A stretch of 64,000 bases of DNA, taken from Tenodera sinensis (taxonomy: Eukaryota > Arthropoda > Insecta > Mantodea > Mantidae). Below are positions 44,088 through 55,477 of the stretch, one piece after another. How positions within the stretch are numbered: position 1 is the first letter of the stretch; every line of letters begins with the position of its first letter. The stretch is taken from NCBI GenBank assembly GCA_030765045.1, contig CM060964.1, forward strand, positions 173,040,219 to 173,104,218. The letters run 5' to 3'. The translations under genes and the position numbers were made by a program. The notes under the pieces were generated by a model. The model made no database searches. It had not been told where the DNA came from and worked only from the letters and a program-made list of their open reading frames with translations.

Positions 44088-45116
44088 TGGTACAGTGAAT
44101 ATGAGTGGCTGTTTGGTAGTAATTATATGGAAAAACTTTTTTGTTGGTTTTGTCTATTACTTGGTGTAAAAAGACAGTGTGGAACAGTGCTGGTTTTTGT
44201 GACATTTTAAACATCCATAGGTCATTACATAAACATTCGGATTCTGCTGAACATCTCAAGTGCGCGCTCCAATTGAAGCACCTCGAAAAGAGTCAAAACA
44301 CCATTGTTGATGCTTTGAAGGAAAACAACTAATTGTATATTGCTCAGCACAATGAAAATGTAAGACTGAACCGATTAGTTTTTGAGGTTGTAATTAATGT
44401 AGTAATGTATTTAGCAAGAAAAAATCTTGCTTTTCTTGGTCACGATGAAACCTCATCTTCATCTAACAGGGCAAATTTCAAAGAACTGTTGTCTTTATTA
44501 ATTTTGGGAAGTCCGTTAGAGATTCAGACTCGTTACAATAAAATCACTGGGATTCTTCACTAGGGAATCAAACAAAACACAATGAATGAAATCTCTCAAT
44601 GCCACATCTTTTTTCCTGATACTGCTGGAATCCCTTCATTTTTTCATAACTCTGCCAAGAGAAGCTGTGCCGTAGACACCCTTTTTATGTAACCTGTACC
44701 CACTGCAACAAACACCCGATGGAGTTCATACTCAAAATTGCTTAAAGTGTTTGAAGAAAACTGGAATGATCTCAGTAAGGTTTTTCAGGAAATAGCAGAT
44801 GGTTTTGAGTCTGACTAGACAGCCATTCGGCTTTCAAATGGTTTTCTAAATAATCTGAATGACCTTGAATCTGCATGTTTGGTCACTATTTTTAATGAGA
44901 TCTTTCAGGTTACCAGTCTTCTGTTTAATATTCTTCAAAGAAATCTCTTTAAGTAGTTTTGCTGTCAGAATCAAATAGAAAACACTGATCATATACTTCA
45001 AAGAAAAATAACTGATGAACCTTTTGTGAATTTTTTTGAAACAGCAAAACAAAGGTGGGATTTTTCAGAGCAAACATATGCTAAACTGTCCCAAGATGAT
45101 CTTTTTCAGAAGTAAA
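44088..45116 (+). pseudogene. hAT transposase (ZMYM1/TTF zinc-finger type), broken
   Basis: The TTF-type finger is readable across a frameshift: YEWLFGSNYMEKLFCWFC, then KKTVWNSAGFCDILNIHRSL with KHSDSAEHLKCALQLK. The catalytic N-terminal region follows: NRLVFEVVINVVMYLARKNL, AFLGHDETSSSSNRANFKEL, LSLLILGSP. Later pieces include NTRWSSYSKLLKVFEENWND and a C-terminal helical segment to 45116. In-frame stops lie near 44330, 44561, 44690, 44816, 44955 and 45114, with a frameshift near 44160. Most of the rest keeps one frame, so decay is mainly by point mutation plus an internal deletion after 44563. It would have been a nuclear DNA transposase. Confidence 0.7.
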
Positions 45117-45119
45117 ATT

Positions 45120-45362
45120 TGTTATATTTTGAAATATTGGACTTGATCTTGGCACACGCGACAGTTAATGAAATAACAAGCCATTGATATCCATTTCGTC
45201 AAGAATCCAAATGGCTCCAAGTATTCGAAATAATTTACAATCTTTTTCGGCTGAAACCGTTCTTTGTTGACAATTGTATTGGACATATTTGTTATACTCA
45301 CCATGTAGAATTCCTGGTTAACGTGTGGCCAAAGCAGTACCTTCCACCCGGTACATAAGGGT
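45120..45362 (-). repeat. Dispersed repeat R-Y, copy 2
   Basis: Reverse complement aligns with 50965-51200. Shared blocks: TGGAAGGTACTGCTTTGGCC, CGTTAACCAGG, ATGGTGAGTATAACAAATAT, CAACAAAGAACGGTTTC. It directly abuts the end of the hAT pseudogene. Confidence 0.75.
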
Positions 45363-45379
45363 GTAAAGATGTGTGGGGA

Positions 45380-45427
45380 CGTGTGTATGTGTGTGTGTGT
45401 CTGCATTTAAGTCTGTGTGCTGAATGT

Positions 45428-45480
<53 letters not shown>

Positions 45481-45500
45481 TGTGTGTGTATCTGTGTGTG
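45380..45500. repeat. (TG)n microsatellite
   Basis: TG runs at about 45388-45403, 45430-45464 and 45469-45500, with GCGCGCG interruptions. Confidence 0.95.
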
Positions 45501-45654
45501 TAAATTCGAGTGCTTTGAAAAATTAATGTAACTTGTAAGCATGTATATAAATGTAAATATGTATTTAAAAAATGTAAATCATTGTCAAAATAGGAGCAAC
45601 GAAGGACAAATATTAATTTACCCGCCCGAACTATTCTCGTTGTTGTAGTGTTTA

Positions 45655-45881
45655 ACGCCCACTTTTACTACTTCGGCACCGCAGGCGGTGACACTGATGA
45701 TACATGGAATGAAGATGGAGCACCGGTGGAATGAGGTGGGGAGGAAACCGGAGCACCCGGAGAAAACCCGCCCTGACGCCGGTGCGTGCACCACGAATAC
45801 CACATGCGGGTCCCTGGGATCGAACCCGGGCCGCCTAGGTGGTAGGCGAGCGCGCTAACCGCTCGGCCACGGCGCCGCCGA
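45655..45881 (-). repeat. tRNA-derived SINE
   Basis: Read on the minus strand the head is GTGGCCGAGCGGTTAGCGCG with B box GGTTCGATCCCAGGG. The body contains GGGTTTTCTCCGGGTGCTCC. Complete A and B boxes. Confidence 0.85.
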
Positions 45882-45885
45882 ACTG

Positions 45886-46311
45886 TTCTCGACAACTCAA
45901 AGCGGGCGACTATATGGGTTCGAGAGATGCCAGAAGAACAAGAAACATTGGAAACAAGACAGTTTATAATCATACTAGCGGTCTCAACAGACGTTGTCCT
46001 GTTCAAACGTTGTACATCCAAAAATTATAAAATTTTAAAAATAAGCCACATATTGTTTGGACTGTTTTGATGAAAACATATGTAAGAAAATTATTTTTAG
46101 AATACCTTACGCCACCAAGCCTACAGTTATCGCAACTGGGCCTATCCATAGCATGTGATTGTATCTGTATACTATAAACTTAAACTTGTCGTGTACAAAC
46201 TTAAAACTGTTTTAAATAACAGCAAGAAAGAAAGAACTCCAGTAATTTTCATTATATGTATATTGTTTAAAGTACAAAAAATAAATGTTTAAAACATATG
46301 TTTAATCCTAA
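45886..46311. other. Unassigned stretch
   Basis: AT-rich, no recognisable feature, ending at the TA target of the Tigger-like element. Confidence 0.4.
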
Positions 46312-46313
46312 TA

Positions 46314-47110
46314 CAGTAAAACGCGCCTTCAACGGACCCCTGTTAAGTGGAAATTTGTCTAAAATAGAAATATCTTGTGTTCCCGTGAATTTATGATTGA
46401 AAAACACGCTAAATTTCTGTTATTAAAAGGAAACTGTCTTACTCGGACAACGGAAATCATGGTACGCCTCTTAACGGAAAATTTCCAGTTTCGGTATGTA
46501 TTTAGAAAATTTTCAGGCACAAAACTGCATCAATGAAGGTGTTTGCAATTGCAGTGCAATAGGATTTGTCACCGTTGACAGTGATGTGCAAACTGAAACA
46601 GACACAGTTGATATAGATGTCTTAATTGAGAATATGTAAAGTCGGATAGAAGAAGAGAAGGCGGAGAAAGATGAAGAGGAATATGTCCCTTAGTTGAAGA
46701 AGGTGTTAGTAAAAGACATCGGGATGGTGTCAAAAGTTAGAAGGAACTGCAAAAATTTGCATTATGGCCAAATGACTCGGATATGTTTGGTGATTTCTCA
46801 AGCCAAAGTGAATATGGAAGTCAGGGAGCTAAGCTTCACTTGATTACTGGAAAAAAATAAATGAATTGTGTATATAGCTATTTTTCGTTTATTATGTTTT
46901 GGTGTGTATTACATGTATGTATTGCAGTAGAAATATCTAAATACGCACAATAAAATATTGTACGTACATTTTTACCTCATACTGTCCATGTATGCATGTT
47001 AATGGTTTAGTTTTCTTAATAGTCTAGGCGTACCTTCGTTAAGCGGAAAGTTGTCTTTAATGGAAATGTTCGAGAGTCCCGTTCGATTCCGCTGAAGACA
47101 AGATTTACTT
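46314..47110 (+). mobile_element. Tigger/pogo-like element remnant
   Basis: Starts TA|CAGTAAAACGCGCCTTCAAC (46314) and ends, read inward on the minus strand, TA|AAGTAAATCTTGTCTTCAGC (47110). The termini match at about 17 of 23 positions, next to TA dinucleotides (46312-46313 and 47111-47112). Subterminal GTTAAGTGGAAA and TTAAGCGGAAA blocks are typical of pogo/Tigger ends. The inside is 800 bp, too short for a full transposase. An acidic stretch (DVQTETDTVDIDVLIENM, then a stop, then an EEEKAEKDEEE patch) resembles a transposase C-terminus. Confidence 0.65.
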
Positions 47111-47130
47111 TATTAACAGGAATAATTTTT

Positions 47131-47720
47131 TTAATTTATTGCTATTTTATGAACAATACTTTTAGTTAATCTTTGAAGAGCATACACGTACAAAATTGAT
47201 GGCTTGTCAACCCTTGAACACGCAACATATAATTGGCCATGCGAAAAGCACGGATTTCCTAGATCCAACCTGCAAATTGACATTGTTTGGCCTTGTGACT
47301 TATTAATAGTCATTGCGAATGCCAAGCTAATTGCTAACTGCAAACATTTGAATAGAATGGGTGAGGCTGAAGGGATCATTGGGATCCGTGGTAGAACAAC
47401 TTCACCTTGAAATTTGCCGTTTAAAATGGTAGCTTCAAGAACATTGCCCATGATTTTTTATGACCATTCGCGTGCCATAGCCTTGGTCCATTCAAATTTC
47501 GAAGCAAAATTATTGGTGAAGCAATCTTAAATCCCAATTTATGTGGTGGCATTCCGGGTAAATCCAGCGAATTCAAGTATTCAACAGGATAGTTGACAAC
47601 CTCCTCAGGACCGACAGTATTGTCCATGGATTTGAATGACATTTCATTGCCAGGCAATAACTGCTGTACTTTAAAATTAATTGCGTCGACACCTATATTT
47701 TTGCGGCTAAAATAACTCAC
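47131..47720 (-). pseudogene. PIF1-like helicase C-terminal fragment (Helitron-type)
   Basis: First piece, 47720-47421: DAINFKVQQLLPGNEM, NYPVEYLNSLDLPGMPPHK, ASPIILLRNLN. After a frameshift in an A-run near 47445, the second piece 47451-47131: EATILNGKFQGEVVLPRIPM, SLAFAMTINKSQGQT (helicase motif V/VI region) and CFSHGQLYVACSRV. These are the C-terminal motifs of PIF1/RRM3 helicases carried by Helitrons or found as free PIF1-like copies in arthropods. The Walker A and B half and any Rep domain are absent. Upstream it stops abruptly at 47720. Confidence 0.75.
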
Positions 47721-47855
47721 TCACTTAGCCACATATTATTAGTGTAATTAGCTTGTAAATTTGGAAATATAATTTGAAGAAGAAATTGTGAACGCCATAA
47801 TTATGGATATAATACTACATCACATGGCGGAATTAGATAATCAGAAAATGTTAAA
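47721..47855. other. Spacer before the LTR
   Basis: AT-rich; nothing recognised. Confidence 0.3.
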
Positions 47856-48335
47856 ATTGTTACGTGTATAAATGTACGAGATCTGGGAATATTAGTTGTG
47901 ACTAAAATTGTCAAAAGGCATGAAAAGGTACAGACAAGTCATTAGGGTCGAGCTTCAGGTAGTCGAGCGAGACCTGGAAAGACCAGTTTTCCTGGAAATC
48001 GCTCAGTGCAGGTGTGAGCCTGAAAAACAAGGGATGGTCGTTTCTTCGAAACCCTGTCGCTAATTAGGAAGTGAAAGATACAGAGAGCGTCATAACGCAC
48101 AGGCACTTGCCTGCGAGAACCCGGAGAGAAAGGGTCGTTGAGAGTTGCCCTCCAGAACCCGGCGGGTCACTACACTCGTCGCCCATATCTTCAGTCACGG
48201 GACTTGTATTCCGGATCCTCAAGTGTGAGGACACATTATAGTTAATATTAATGATTTTGTGTCTTAGTAGAGACACGGTAACGACTCAACTAATTTAATA
48301 ACGATCGACAAATCTCACGCTTTCTTATTTTGGTG
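47856..48335 (+). mobile_element. Possible 5' LTR of a gag-bearing retrotransposon
   Basis: Begins TGTTACGTGTATAAATGTAC, a style common to insect Gypsy-type LTRs. It ends shortly before TTTTGGTGAGAAC, where a primer-binding site is expected, and lies 360 bp upstream of a gag-like ORF. No second LTR is available for comparison, so the limits are guesses. Confidence 0.35.
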
Positions 48336-48479
48336 AGAACAAAAGTGTTTCAACGAAGTTCTGGTTTTATTCGCAAACATCCACGCATACCCTGAGATAA
48401 AAGTCGCATGCCAGAGCAGCCGGATCAGGAGACCAGAAAGCAGCAGTGGGTGTAGGAGAGCATAGGAGAGACGAGTCGA

Positions 48480-48580
48480 CATCATATGGCGCAACAACGT
48501 GTGGCCGAACAGCAGTAAAACCAGACGACAGTGGAGCCGAACAGCAGTAGAACGGGACGACAGTGGAGCTGATCAGCAAA
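48480..48580 (+). repeat. Short tandem repeat in the gag leader
   Basis: A unit of about 35 bp around GCCGAACAGCAGTAGAACGG and GACGACAGTGGAG occurs two to three times with substitutions. Confidence 0.6.
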
Positions 48581-48699
48581 ACAGCACGAGAACACCAAAG
48601 GGAACCGGACCACGAGGACAAGAGGATCCGCATCAAAATAGCAGTAGCAGACAAAAAGGTATTGAGGGAAAGACTTTTATTTGTATGTTTTGGTAGTAG

Positions 48700-49750
48700 A
48701 TGCATTTGAGAAGTGGGAAGATGATAGAGCAGGCTGATGTAACTATGGATGTTCAGGAGGGTGATGTAAATAATGATATCGATAATGTAGAAAATGTAGA
48801 GGATAGGAATGGGCAAAATCAGGCAGAACAGTTAGGGAAGAGTAATGTGGGCAAAGAAAGTCCAACTCAAGGCTTTACTATGGACAATGGTATGCATGGG
48901 TCACTTGTGGCGCTGTTACATAGTTTTACGGAGTTAAGAGAAGAAATGAAAAATAGTCAGAAAGAGTTAAGGGAGGATTTAAGGGAAGAAATGAAAACTA
49001 ATAGTCAGAATATTAGTCGCGAGTTAAGGGAAGATTTAGAAAAGATAGAAAGTAGTCAGAAAGAGTTAAGGGAAGAATTAACAGAAAAGATGAAAGCTAG
49101 TAGTCAGAGTATTAGTCAGATTTTAACAGAAAAGATAGAAACTAATAGGGAAGAGATGAGAGAAATAGGGAATAAAATAGAAAACCAACAAAAGGTCTTA
49201 GAAAGTTTTAAAGACGAGGTCAGAAATGAAATTGAAAACGTGAGACTAGAGGTTAGGGAAAAAACCAAGAGCAGCTTAGGGAGGAAATAAATATGGTAAA
49301 ACAAGAAATTAGTATAGGAATAGGAGAGGAGATTAGAATTGTAAGACAAGAGGTTAGTGATAGGTTAGAAAAATAGAAGCGGAAATTGAAGGAAGAACTA
49401 AGTCAGGGATTAGTTAAAGAACGGGAAGTTATAAGTAAAGAGTTAGAAATACACAGAACTCGATTAGAACAGTCTGAAAAGGAAAATAGGAGATTAACTG
49501 TAGTGATGGATGAAGCAGGTGACAAAATTAAAGAGCTTTTTGAGAGAGTAAGCATTTCTGATAATGTTAGTAATTCAGCAGGTAGTAATATAAGTAGTGT
49601 AACAGTACGGAATGAGGCGGTGCCGCATTTGCCAGCTGACCTTCCAATGCTGAATTTAGGTCCCGGCACTTATAATAGCCACAACACTGAAAATGTGACG
49701 AGAAATGGCGGTCCACATGTTCCATGGCCTAACCATATTCTCAGTGAAAT
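48700..49750 (+). pseudogene. Coiled-coil gag of an LTR retrotransposon, broken and 3'-truncated
   Basis: Starts ATG-CAT (MHLRSGK), a start seen in arthropod LTR-element gags. Residues 70-200 are a long heptad-like coiled coil with repeated RE(E/D)L-type motifs (SQKELREDLREEMK, SQKELREELTEKMK). The frame shifts near 49255-49270 (NQEQLREEINMVKQEISIG) and again near 49376-49386 (KEELSQGLVKEREVI). It then continues to about 49750, where sequence derived from a SINE fuses to it. No zinc knuckle, protease or RT follows. Gag would assemble the RNP particle. The coiled coil could also suggest a host structural gene, but the leader and LTR-like context favour gag. Confidence 0.55.
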
Positions 49751-49818
49751 TTCGAACCCGGGATCTCCCGAATGCGGGCCACAGACGTTACCGCCTGAGC
49801 CATCCCGCTCGGTTTGTT
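49751..49818 (-). repeat. SINE head fragment fused to the gag pseudogene
   Basis: Minus strand: CCGAGCGGGATGGCTCAGGC, then GGGTTCGAAATT. It is a complete A/B-box head without body, placed at the 3' break of gag. Confidence 0.75.
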
Positions 49819-50374
49819 ACACTGTAAGTACGTATAGCTAAATTTCATATAAATCAATAGATTAACTTTCGCAAACCGTGGACAAGAAAGCTTTCAGTAC
49901 TCCATGGTGCTTTTGTTACATACGAGTATCAGCAATTTTCAACCTTAATCCTTAGCGCTCATTTATTTAAAAAGGTATGTCCACCGTACTGATTTAATAC
50001 TTTTAATTATGAAACGAAACGCTGCAGTTTCTTTGAGGAAACAGCTTTTAGCATGCATTATTCATACTTCTAAATAAAACATGTCATTACTTTAATAGTG
50101 AGAACTTACAACTTACAACACAATATATAACCGATGTAATGCAAGTTGTAACAATGAAACAACACTCCCTTTCTCTCCCCTGCATTTACCGCAGCGGTGA
50201 GTAAATTCCCTTAAAGTGACCAAATTACAATACTTATTTGTTACTTTAAAATTCATTTATTCACGAAGTTATGCGTGTGTAATAAAGCACTTCTGGTTTT
50301 ATTCAAAGGCGGAACATTATCACACTAGCATTTCCGCTTGTCTATGAGAAGTCCTTATTTTCACTTATGTCTTC
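49819..50374. other. Unassigned stretch
   Basis: AT-rich DNA with no recognised feature. Confidence 0.4.
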
Positions 50375-50580
50375 TTAAGAGGTAGGCACTGGCCTACTGA
50401 TCCCAAGGTCGCGGGTTCAAATCCGGCCCAGACCGATGGTTGTTAAGTGTACTTAAAACGACAGTTCCCTGTCAGTAGATATACTGGCATGTCAAAGAAC
50501 TCCTACGGGGAAAAAATTCCGGCACACTGGCGACGCTGATGTGATCCCGGCAATTGACAGTGCCGTTAAACAACAAAATA
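50375..50580 (+). repeat. tRNA-like SINE, different family
   Basis: Head with CACTGGCCTACTGATCCCAA and B box GGTTCAAATCCGGCC. The body includes TCCCTGTCAGTAGATATACT and ends near GTGCCGTTAAACAACAAAAT. It resembles tRNA-derived SINEs with an A-rich end. Confidence 0.65.
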
Positions 50581-50958
50581 ATTTTAACTTTTTAAGAAAC
50601 TTTTATTCTGTATCTAGATGTTAAAGGCCAAAGAAAGGCCTTCTATGGACTTCTATACAGTGCAATTTAATTTTACTTTTCCCTCTATTATTGCACTAAG
50701 GTCTCCTGAACTTCCTCTAGGTAAGTGTAATGGACAAGAACCTCCCCAGAATAAGCAAACAATTGAAGTTCCGCTCTAAATGAATTAAAGAGTGGTGAAT
50801 ATCGCACACATTTATTAGTATTGGTCTACTGACCCAAAACAGGCCGTGAAATCGAATAATATTAGGTTCCATTGTAAGCTATTAGTATAATTACAGACTG
50901 TACACAGCAAAAAACCGATGATCTCCAATTACCGTCATTATTTAATTATATCGATCCA
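50581..50958. other. Unassigned stretch
   Basis: No recognised feature. Confidence 0.4.
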
Positions 50959-51300
50959 TGCAACATACAGGATGGAAGGTACTGCTTCAGCCACGCGTTA
51001 ACCAGGGATTCTACATGATGAGTGTAACAATTATGCCCAATACAATTTCTGTCAATAAAGAACCGTTTCGCCGAAAAAAAAATAATTTGTGTCAAACATT
51101 TGGAGCCATCCAGCTTCTTGGCGAATGGATATACATGGTTTATTATTTTACTGACTGTCGCGCAAACATTGTGTGAACAACACTGCAATGCCTTTTCATC
51201 TTAATTCGAATGAATTTAGCCGCAATTTAACATTGAAATGCCATGTAAAGTTTAATTTCTACGCGAAATATGGCAACGTCACGGGCCACGCGAAACGTGC
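50959..51300 (+). repeat. Dispersed repeat R-Y, most complete copy
   Basis: Starts GATGGAAGGTACTGCTTCAG and runs to AACGTCACGGGCCACGCG. It is the reference for copies at 41605 (+), 45120 (-), 36148-36225 (+, head only) and 58619-58655 (-, head only). About 330 bp. No tRNA boxes; no ORF. Could be a MITE or a LINE segment. Confidence 0.7.
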
Positions 51301-51677
51301 TCGTCGTGTCTTCTCACTACTAGTTCGGGTGCCTGGGGGTGGGAGAGGTACCGTTTGGTGTTTGGTGTGAAGGTTCGAGGAGAAGGGAAGGTTAAGGTAC
51401 AATTGTCTGCAATACGAAGGAATTTACCTTGTGATCATGAACACGTCCCACATTAAGGTAGTACTTAGACACGGTGCTTCCAATTTAAGGGAGAAAGTCC
51501 CCTTAAAATGAAAAATAAATAATACAAAAATAAACAGATAAAATAAAATAAAAACCCTAACATTGAGATCACGTAAATAAAGGCAGATGTACCCATTCCC
51601 GTCATCTCTTATCTAGCGATGTAAGCCACTCTTTGCCTCCATCTGTTTTCCTCTTAAAAAAAGAACAAAAATAGCAT
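51301..51677. other. Unassigned stretch
   Basis: A/T-rich with GTGGGAGAGG-type purine tract near 51336. No feature recognised. Confidence 0.4.
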
Positions 51678-52158
51678 AAAAATAAATTATAGTTTTAAAA
51701 AACTAACAAACACACACTTTTATAACAAACGGAACTAAAAGGTAGAAAATAATTTTTAAGAATAAAGAATTTGTTCTATAAAGTCAAGTAGCGCATTATA
51801 TTTCAAAATTTTGTAATAGGTTTAAAATAAAAACTTATTTATGTTAACAAAATAATACGTTTTATTGTAAAAAAGAGTGGGGTACTTTTTATATCTTTAC
51901 CTTTATAAATAGGTACCAATGAACTATTTATAACATTTGATGTCAAACACTCTATGCTTTTTTACAATAAAATGTATGTATTATTTTGTTAATATAAATT
52001 AGTTTTTATTTTAAACTTATTACAACAATTTGAAATATACTGCACTACTTGACTTTATAGAACAAATTCTTCATACTTAAAAATTATTTTCTACCTTTTA
52101 GTTCGGTTTGTTATAAAAGCGTGTTTTTGTTAGTTTTTTAAAACTATAATTTATTTTT
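51678..52158. repeat. Long foldback: two arms of about 200 bp around a 60-70-bp loop
   Basis: Left arm 51678-51880 and right arm 51949-52158 are reverse complements with roughly 90% identity. Shared blocks: AATAAATTATAGTTTTAAAA, GGTAGAAAATAATTTTTAAG, GAATTTGTTCTATAAAGTCA, TTTTATTGTAAAAAAG. The loop contains a smaller GGTACC-bounded repeat. No ORF. A transcript would form a long hairpin; alternatively a foldback MITE. Confidence 0.9.
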
Positions 52159-52301
52159 AATGTTTTAATCTCAAACGTTTCATCATTTCTTTTTCAAAAT
52201 TTTTAATTTGAAATCTTTTAATAATTTCTGAGTTCGAAAAAGTTTTCAAATAACTTTTCTGGAACAGTATTAGACTGCAATTGTTGTTTGAACTACACTA
52301 T

Positions 52302-52580
52302 CAGCTGTTGTGGACTTCCTGCCCCTGGGTAAACTTCGATCCACAATCCTTCCCCCGGAATCTCGTGTCCCTCGCAGGTCCTCTCTCCGGACATCTCCGT
52401 CTTTCAATATTTTCAAGCGATTGAATTCCTCTGTCTATTCCAGTGTAACCTGTGTCGATTTCTAAACTAGCAGCTGTTGTGGCTGTCTTGGCCCTGTGTG
52501 AACTCCAGTCCGCGATATTTCCTCCGCGTTTCGTGTACTTTTCAGGTACTCTCTCTGGGCCTGTACGTCATCCAATACAT
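52302..52580. repeat. Diverged two-copy tandem repeat, 170-bp spacing
   Basis: AGCTGTTGTGGACTTCCTGC at 52302 and AGCTGTTGTGGCTGTCTTGG at 52472 start similar 110-bp blocks (both with CTCTCTC and a CGT-rich end). Identity is moderate. Confidence 0.6.
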
Positions 52581-52649
52581 ACATATCTATTTAATTAAAG
52601 TAATTTTCAGCGTGCATGTAGAAATGTTCCCTAGCAACATCAATATGCC

Positions 52650-52865
52650 ATAACTGTGCCGTTTTCGATGGTTAGCGTGTCTGCCTCACGTTCAACAGGT
52701 CGCGAGTTCGAATCTCGCTTAGGGTAAGTTATCCGGGTAAGGTTTTTTTCCGAGGTTTTCCCTACCCTGAGAAGACGAATGTCGGGTAACTTAAAGCTCC
52801 ATGGACCTCGGGCTCATTTGAGCATCATTTCACCCATTTCATTTCATTCATTCGTTCGATATGAC
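52650..52865 (+). repeat. tRNA-derived SINE
   Basis: A-box region GGTTAGCGTGTCTGCCTCAC, B box GAGTTCGAATCTCGC. The body has GGGTAAGGTTTTTTTCCGAG and ends in (CATTT)n-like sequence. The same family lies at 57465-57705 on the other strand. Confidence 0.85.
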
Positions 52866-52917
52866 ACAATGTTGGAGGACGTTAACTAAAAAAAGTACCA
52901 TTTTCTATAAATCTGCT

Positions 52918-53431
52918 TAGTCATTATTTACCCTGATGATCCTGGTCAGGACATCGGGACAAAGACCTGATGATATTGTATTCTCATCGGTCCTTATCAC
53001 GTGTGCAAATTTTCAAGTCAATCATACAACTCTTAGGCTGGTGAAAATTACATTAAAGCATCCTGTTACATTGATAAATGTATCTAAGTAATTTTTTTTA
53101 TCCTGATGATCTTGGTGGGGATATTAAGACAAAGTTATGATACTATTGTTATGCCCTTGATTATCGATACGTGTGCTAATTTTCAAGTCAATCAGATGAC
53201 TCTAAGATGGTTACGTCGAAAGATTCCTTTGCATTTATAAATTTAGCTTAGTCATTCTTATCCTCACGATGCTGGCCACGACATTAGGACAAAGTCATGA
53301 TATTGTTACACTATCATCGGTCCTTGACATGTGTGCAAATATTCAAGTCAATCAGACGGCTCGAGTTACTTTGATAAATTTAGCCAAGTCCCTTTTTATC
53401 TTGATGATCCTGGTCATCTTATCTTCGAATA
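52918..53431. repeat. Satellite array with monomer of about 165 bp, left part
   Basis: Three monomers and a partial one, starting near 52918, 53085, 53249 and 53385. Conserved text: ATCCTGATGATCCTGGTCAG, TTTTCAAGTCAATCAGACGA, TTGATAAATTTAGC. The third carries an internal deletion. It stops in mid-monomer at the insertion. Confidence 0.85.
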
Positions 53432-53693
53432 AGGTGAGTCAGCTGCCCCCTATTCTCGAGTTTTATGCAATCCGCATTTTATAATCCAACATGAAAACAT
53501 CGACCCCATTACTAGGTTCTACCCGCGTAGTTAACATGGATGTTAAACACTCGATGAAATTAGTGCTAATATAGATGCTATCACATCGCATTTTAATATA
53601 TTAGTAATTAGACAGCTGACGTTTGCGCTTCTGCAAATGTTCACTGGAACCAGCGAATATTACATCTTAAACGGATTGCTTACATCACACGTT

Positions 53694-53770
53694 ACCAGAT
53701 AGCTCAGTTGGAACGCGCGCAAGACTCCGAAGTAATCTGTCTGCTGTGAAGGTAGTTCGAATCACCTGCA
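53694..53770 (+). repeat. tRNA-like head (SINE or tRNA pseudogene)
   Basis: A box TAGCTCAGTTGGAACG, B box AGTTCGAATCAC, followed by TTTTTG as a possible pol III terminator. The cloverleaf acceptor does not pair well. Confidence 0.55.
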
Positions 53771-54440
53771 CATACTAATTTTTGTTACAGCTCACGCGTT
53801 ACTTCTTGACGAATGAAAATTTTATATGAAAGGTTGAATGCAAGTCACTACTCAGCTTTTCCGGGAACGTTCGCATGGAGAGAGAGAAGGTACAGTCTGC
53901 AGTGAGGTGACGCACATGCTTCTGGGCTGAACTAGTACAACACTACAAATCAATTTATCGCACTTCCAGTAATATCAGCCACACATATTATACACTATAC
54001 CTCTATAACTGTTTCCACTTAACTTTCTTGCATTCTTCTATTCCCGACATTTCTCCCTCGTCTTCCTCAGCTGAATTACTGTTATTTTCGTTGCATGCAT
54101 ACATCCGTACCTCACAAAACTTTTGCAGTCGACTGTATACACAAACGCGACAGAGAAAAACAGAGGTGTCTGTTAGCGTAGCATAAACATTTGCTGATCT
54201 GTTTATTAAGGGTAGGCCTACTCACTGGATTTCTGCTCAAGGTCATTCGTCAAGAACAGACGCGCAACCTATACCGCGCAATCCTAACAATTTACAAATT
54301 ATTACTCTGAAAACGGTTATTATATTCGTTTTTATTGCTTTATTTATGTTTTATGGCATTGTTTGATGTTTCTTTATTGGTGAACTACAATTAGGTAGTT
54401 GTTTAAACATACTTATAGGTAGGTGTATTTGAAATAAGGA
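53771..54440. other. Unassigned stretch
   Basis: No recognised feature inside the insertion. Confidence 0.35.
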
Positions 54441-54444
54441 TCAT

Positions 54445-55477
54445 TTATTCACTGGGCTGAACAGATCTACAAGCCACTGTAATACGCTGACGAAGGGTTT
54501 CTGGATTGTCCAGCTCCTCTGCATAAATGCGTTCTTTTAAATAACCCCAAAGAAAGAAGTGAAGGGGTGTCAGATCAGGTGATCTGGCAGGCCAGGGGAC
54601 TGGTCCTTGTCTTCCTATCCAATGACCCGGATGTGCAGCATTCAAATGATTGCAGGTGATCCTCGACCGATACGGAGGAGTGCCATCGTGTGCAAACCAC
54701 ATCGTCATTCGCTCCTGCAGCGGCACATTCCCTAATAATAAGGGGTGAGCTACTGAGGAATTCCAGGTAGCGTGCTCCTGTTATATTCCCCTCGAAGGAT
54801 AATGGTTCAACAAGGTGGTCTCCCAAGATTCCACAACAGACATTTACACCCCACTGCTCCTGGAATGCTGCCTCCCTTACCCAATGTGGATTATCAACAC
54901 TCCAATAGCGCATACTGTGACGATTTCCAGTTCCATTGTTGTGGAATCTTGATTCGTCAGAAAACAATATCCTGGATGCGAATCCTACATCACTTGCTAC
55001 TCGCTCCAGCAACCATTCACAAAAGGTCACTCGAGCTTCGAAATCTCTCCCGTGAAGTGCTTGGTGCAGGTGCAAACCATTAGAATGTAACTTATTAGTG
55101 TTCAATATTCGCACTACAGAAGACAGGCTGATGTTCACCTCCTGAGCAACTACGCGTGTCCTTGTATGCGGATTGTTCTGGGTGGCATTCAAAACTGCTT
55201 GTGCATTAATATCCGATGTTGCTGGTGCGTGTCTGTGAGGAGGCATTCTTGCAAGTGATGCTGTTACACGCAGACGCCTTTCAACATTGCGGAAGCTGTT
55301 TGCTGTTGGTTGTGGTCTATTCGGATACCTCTCCCGAGATATTTTCTCCGGTGTATTTGTTCTTACTTCTCCGTAGATCAAAACCATATCTAAGTACTCG
55401 TCTGTCGAATACATAATGAAAGACTGGCACAAAATATCGTGCGACAGCATACGTGTGGAGAACGCAGGGGTCGGCAT
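54445..55477 (-). pseudogene. Mariner-like transposase with DUF4817 N-terminus, one frameshift
   Basis: The N-terminus, from about 55413 (MYSTDEYLDMVLIYGEVR), is the DUF4817 helix-turn-helix region. A second HTH follows near VVAQEVNISLSSVVRILN. The catalytic triad is visible: LFSDES (first Asp), FAHDGTPP (second) and PDLTPLHFFLWGYLKERIY (third), with about 36 residues between the last two Asp. A single frameshift near 54725-54745 separates the first 250 codons from the C-terminal 93. Otherwise no stops, so this copy is young. Such enzymes cut and paste at TA dinucleotides. Terminal repeats were not identified. Confidence 0.85.

Noticed and set aside
47131..47720. Host PIF1 helicase gene
   Set aside because: Only the C-terminal motifs are present, with a frameshift. 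The wording matches transposon-borne PIF1 copies.
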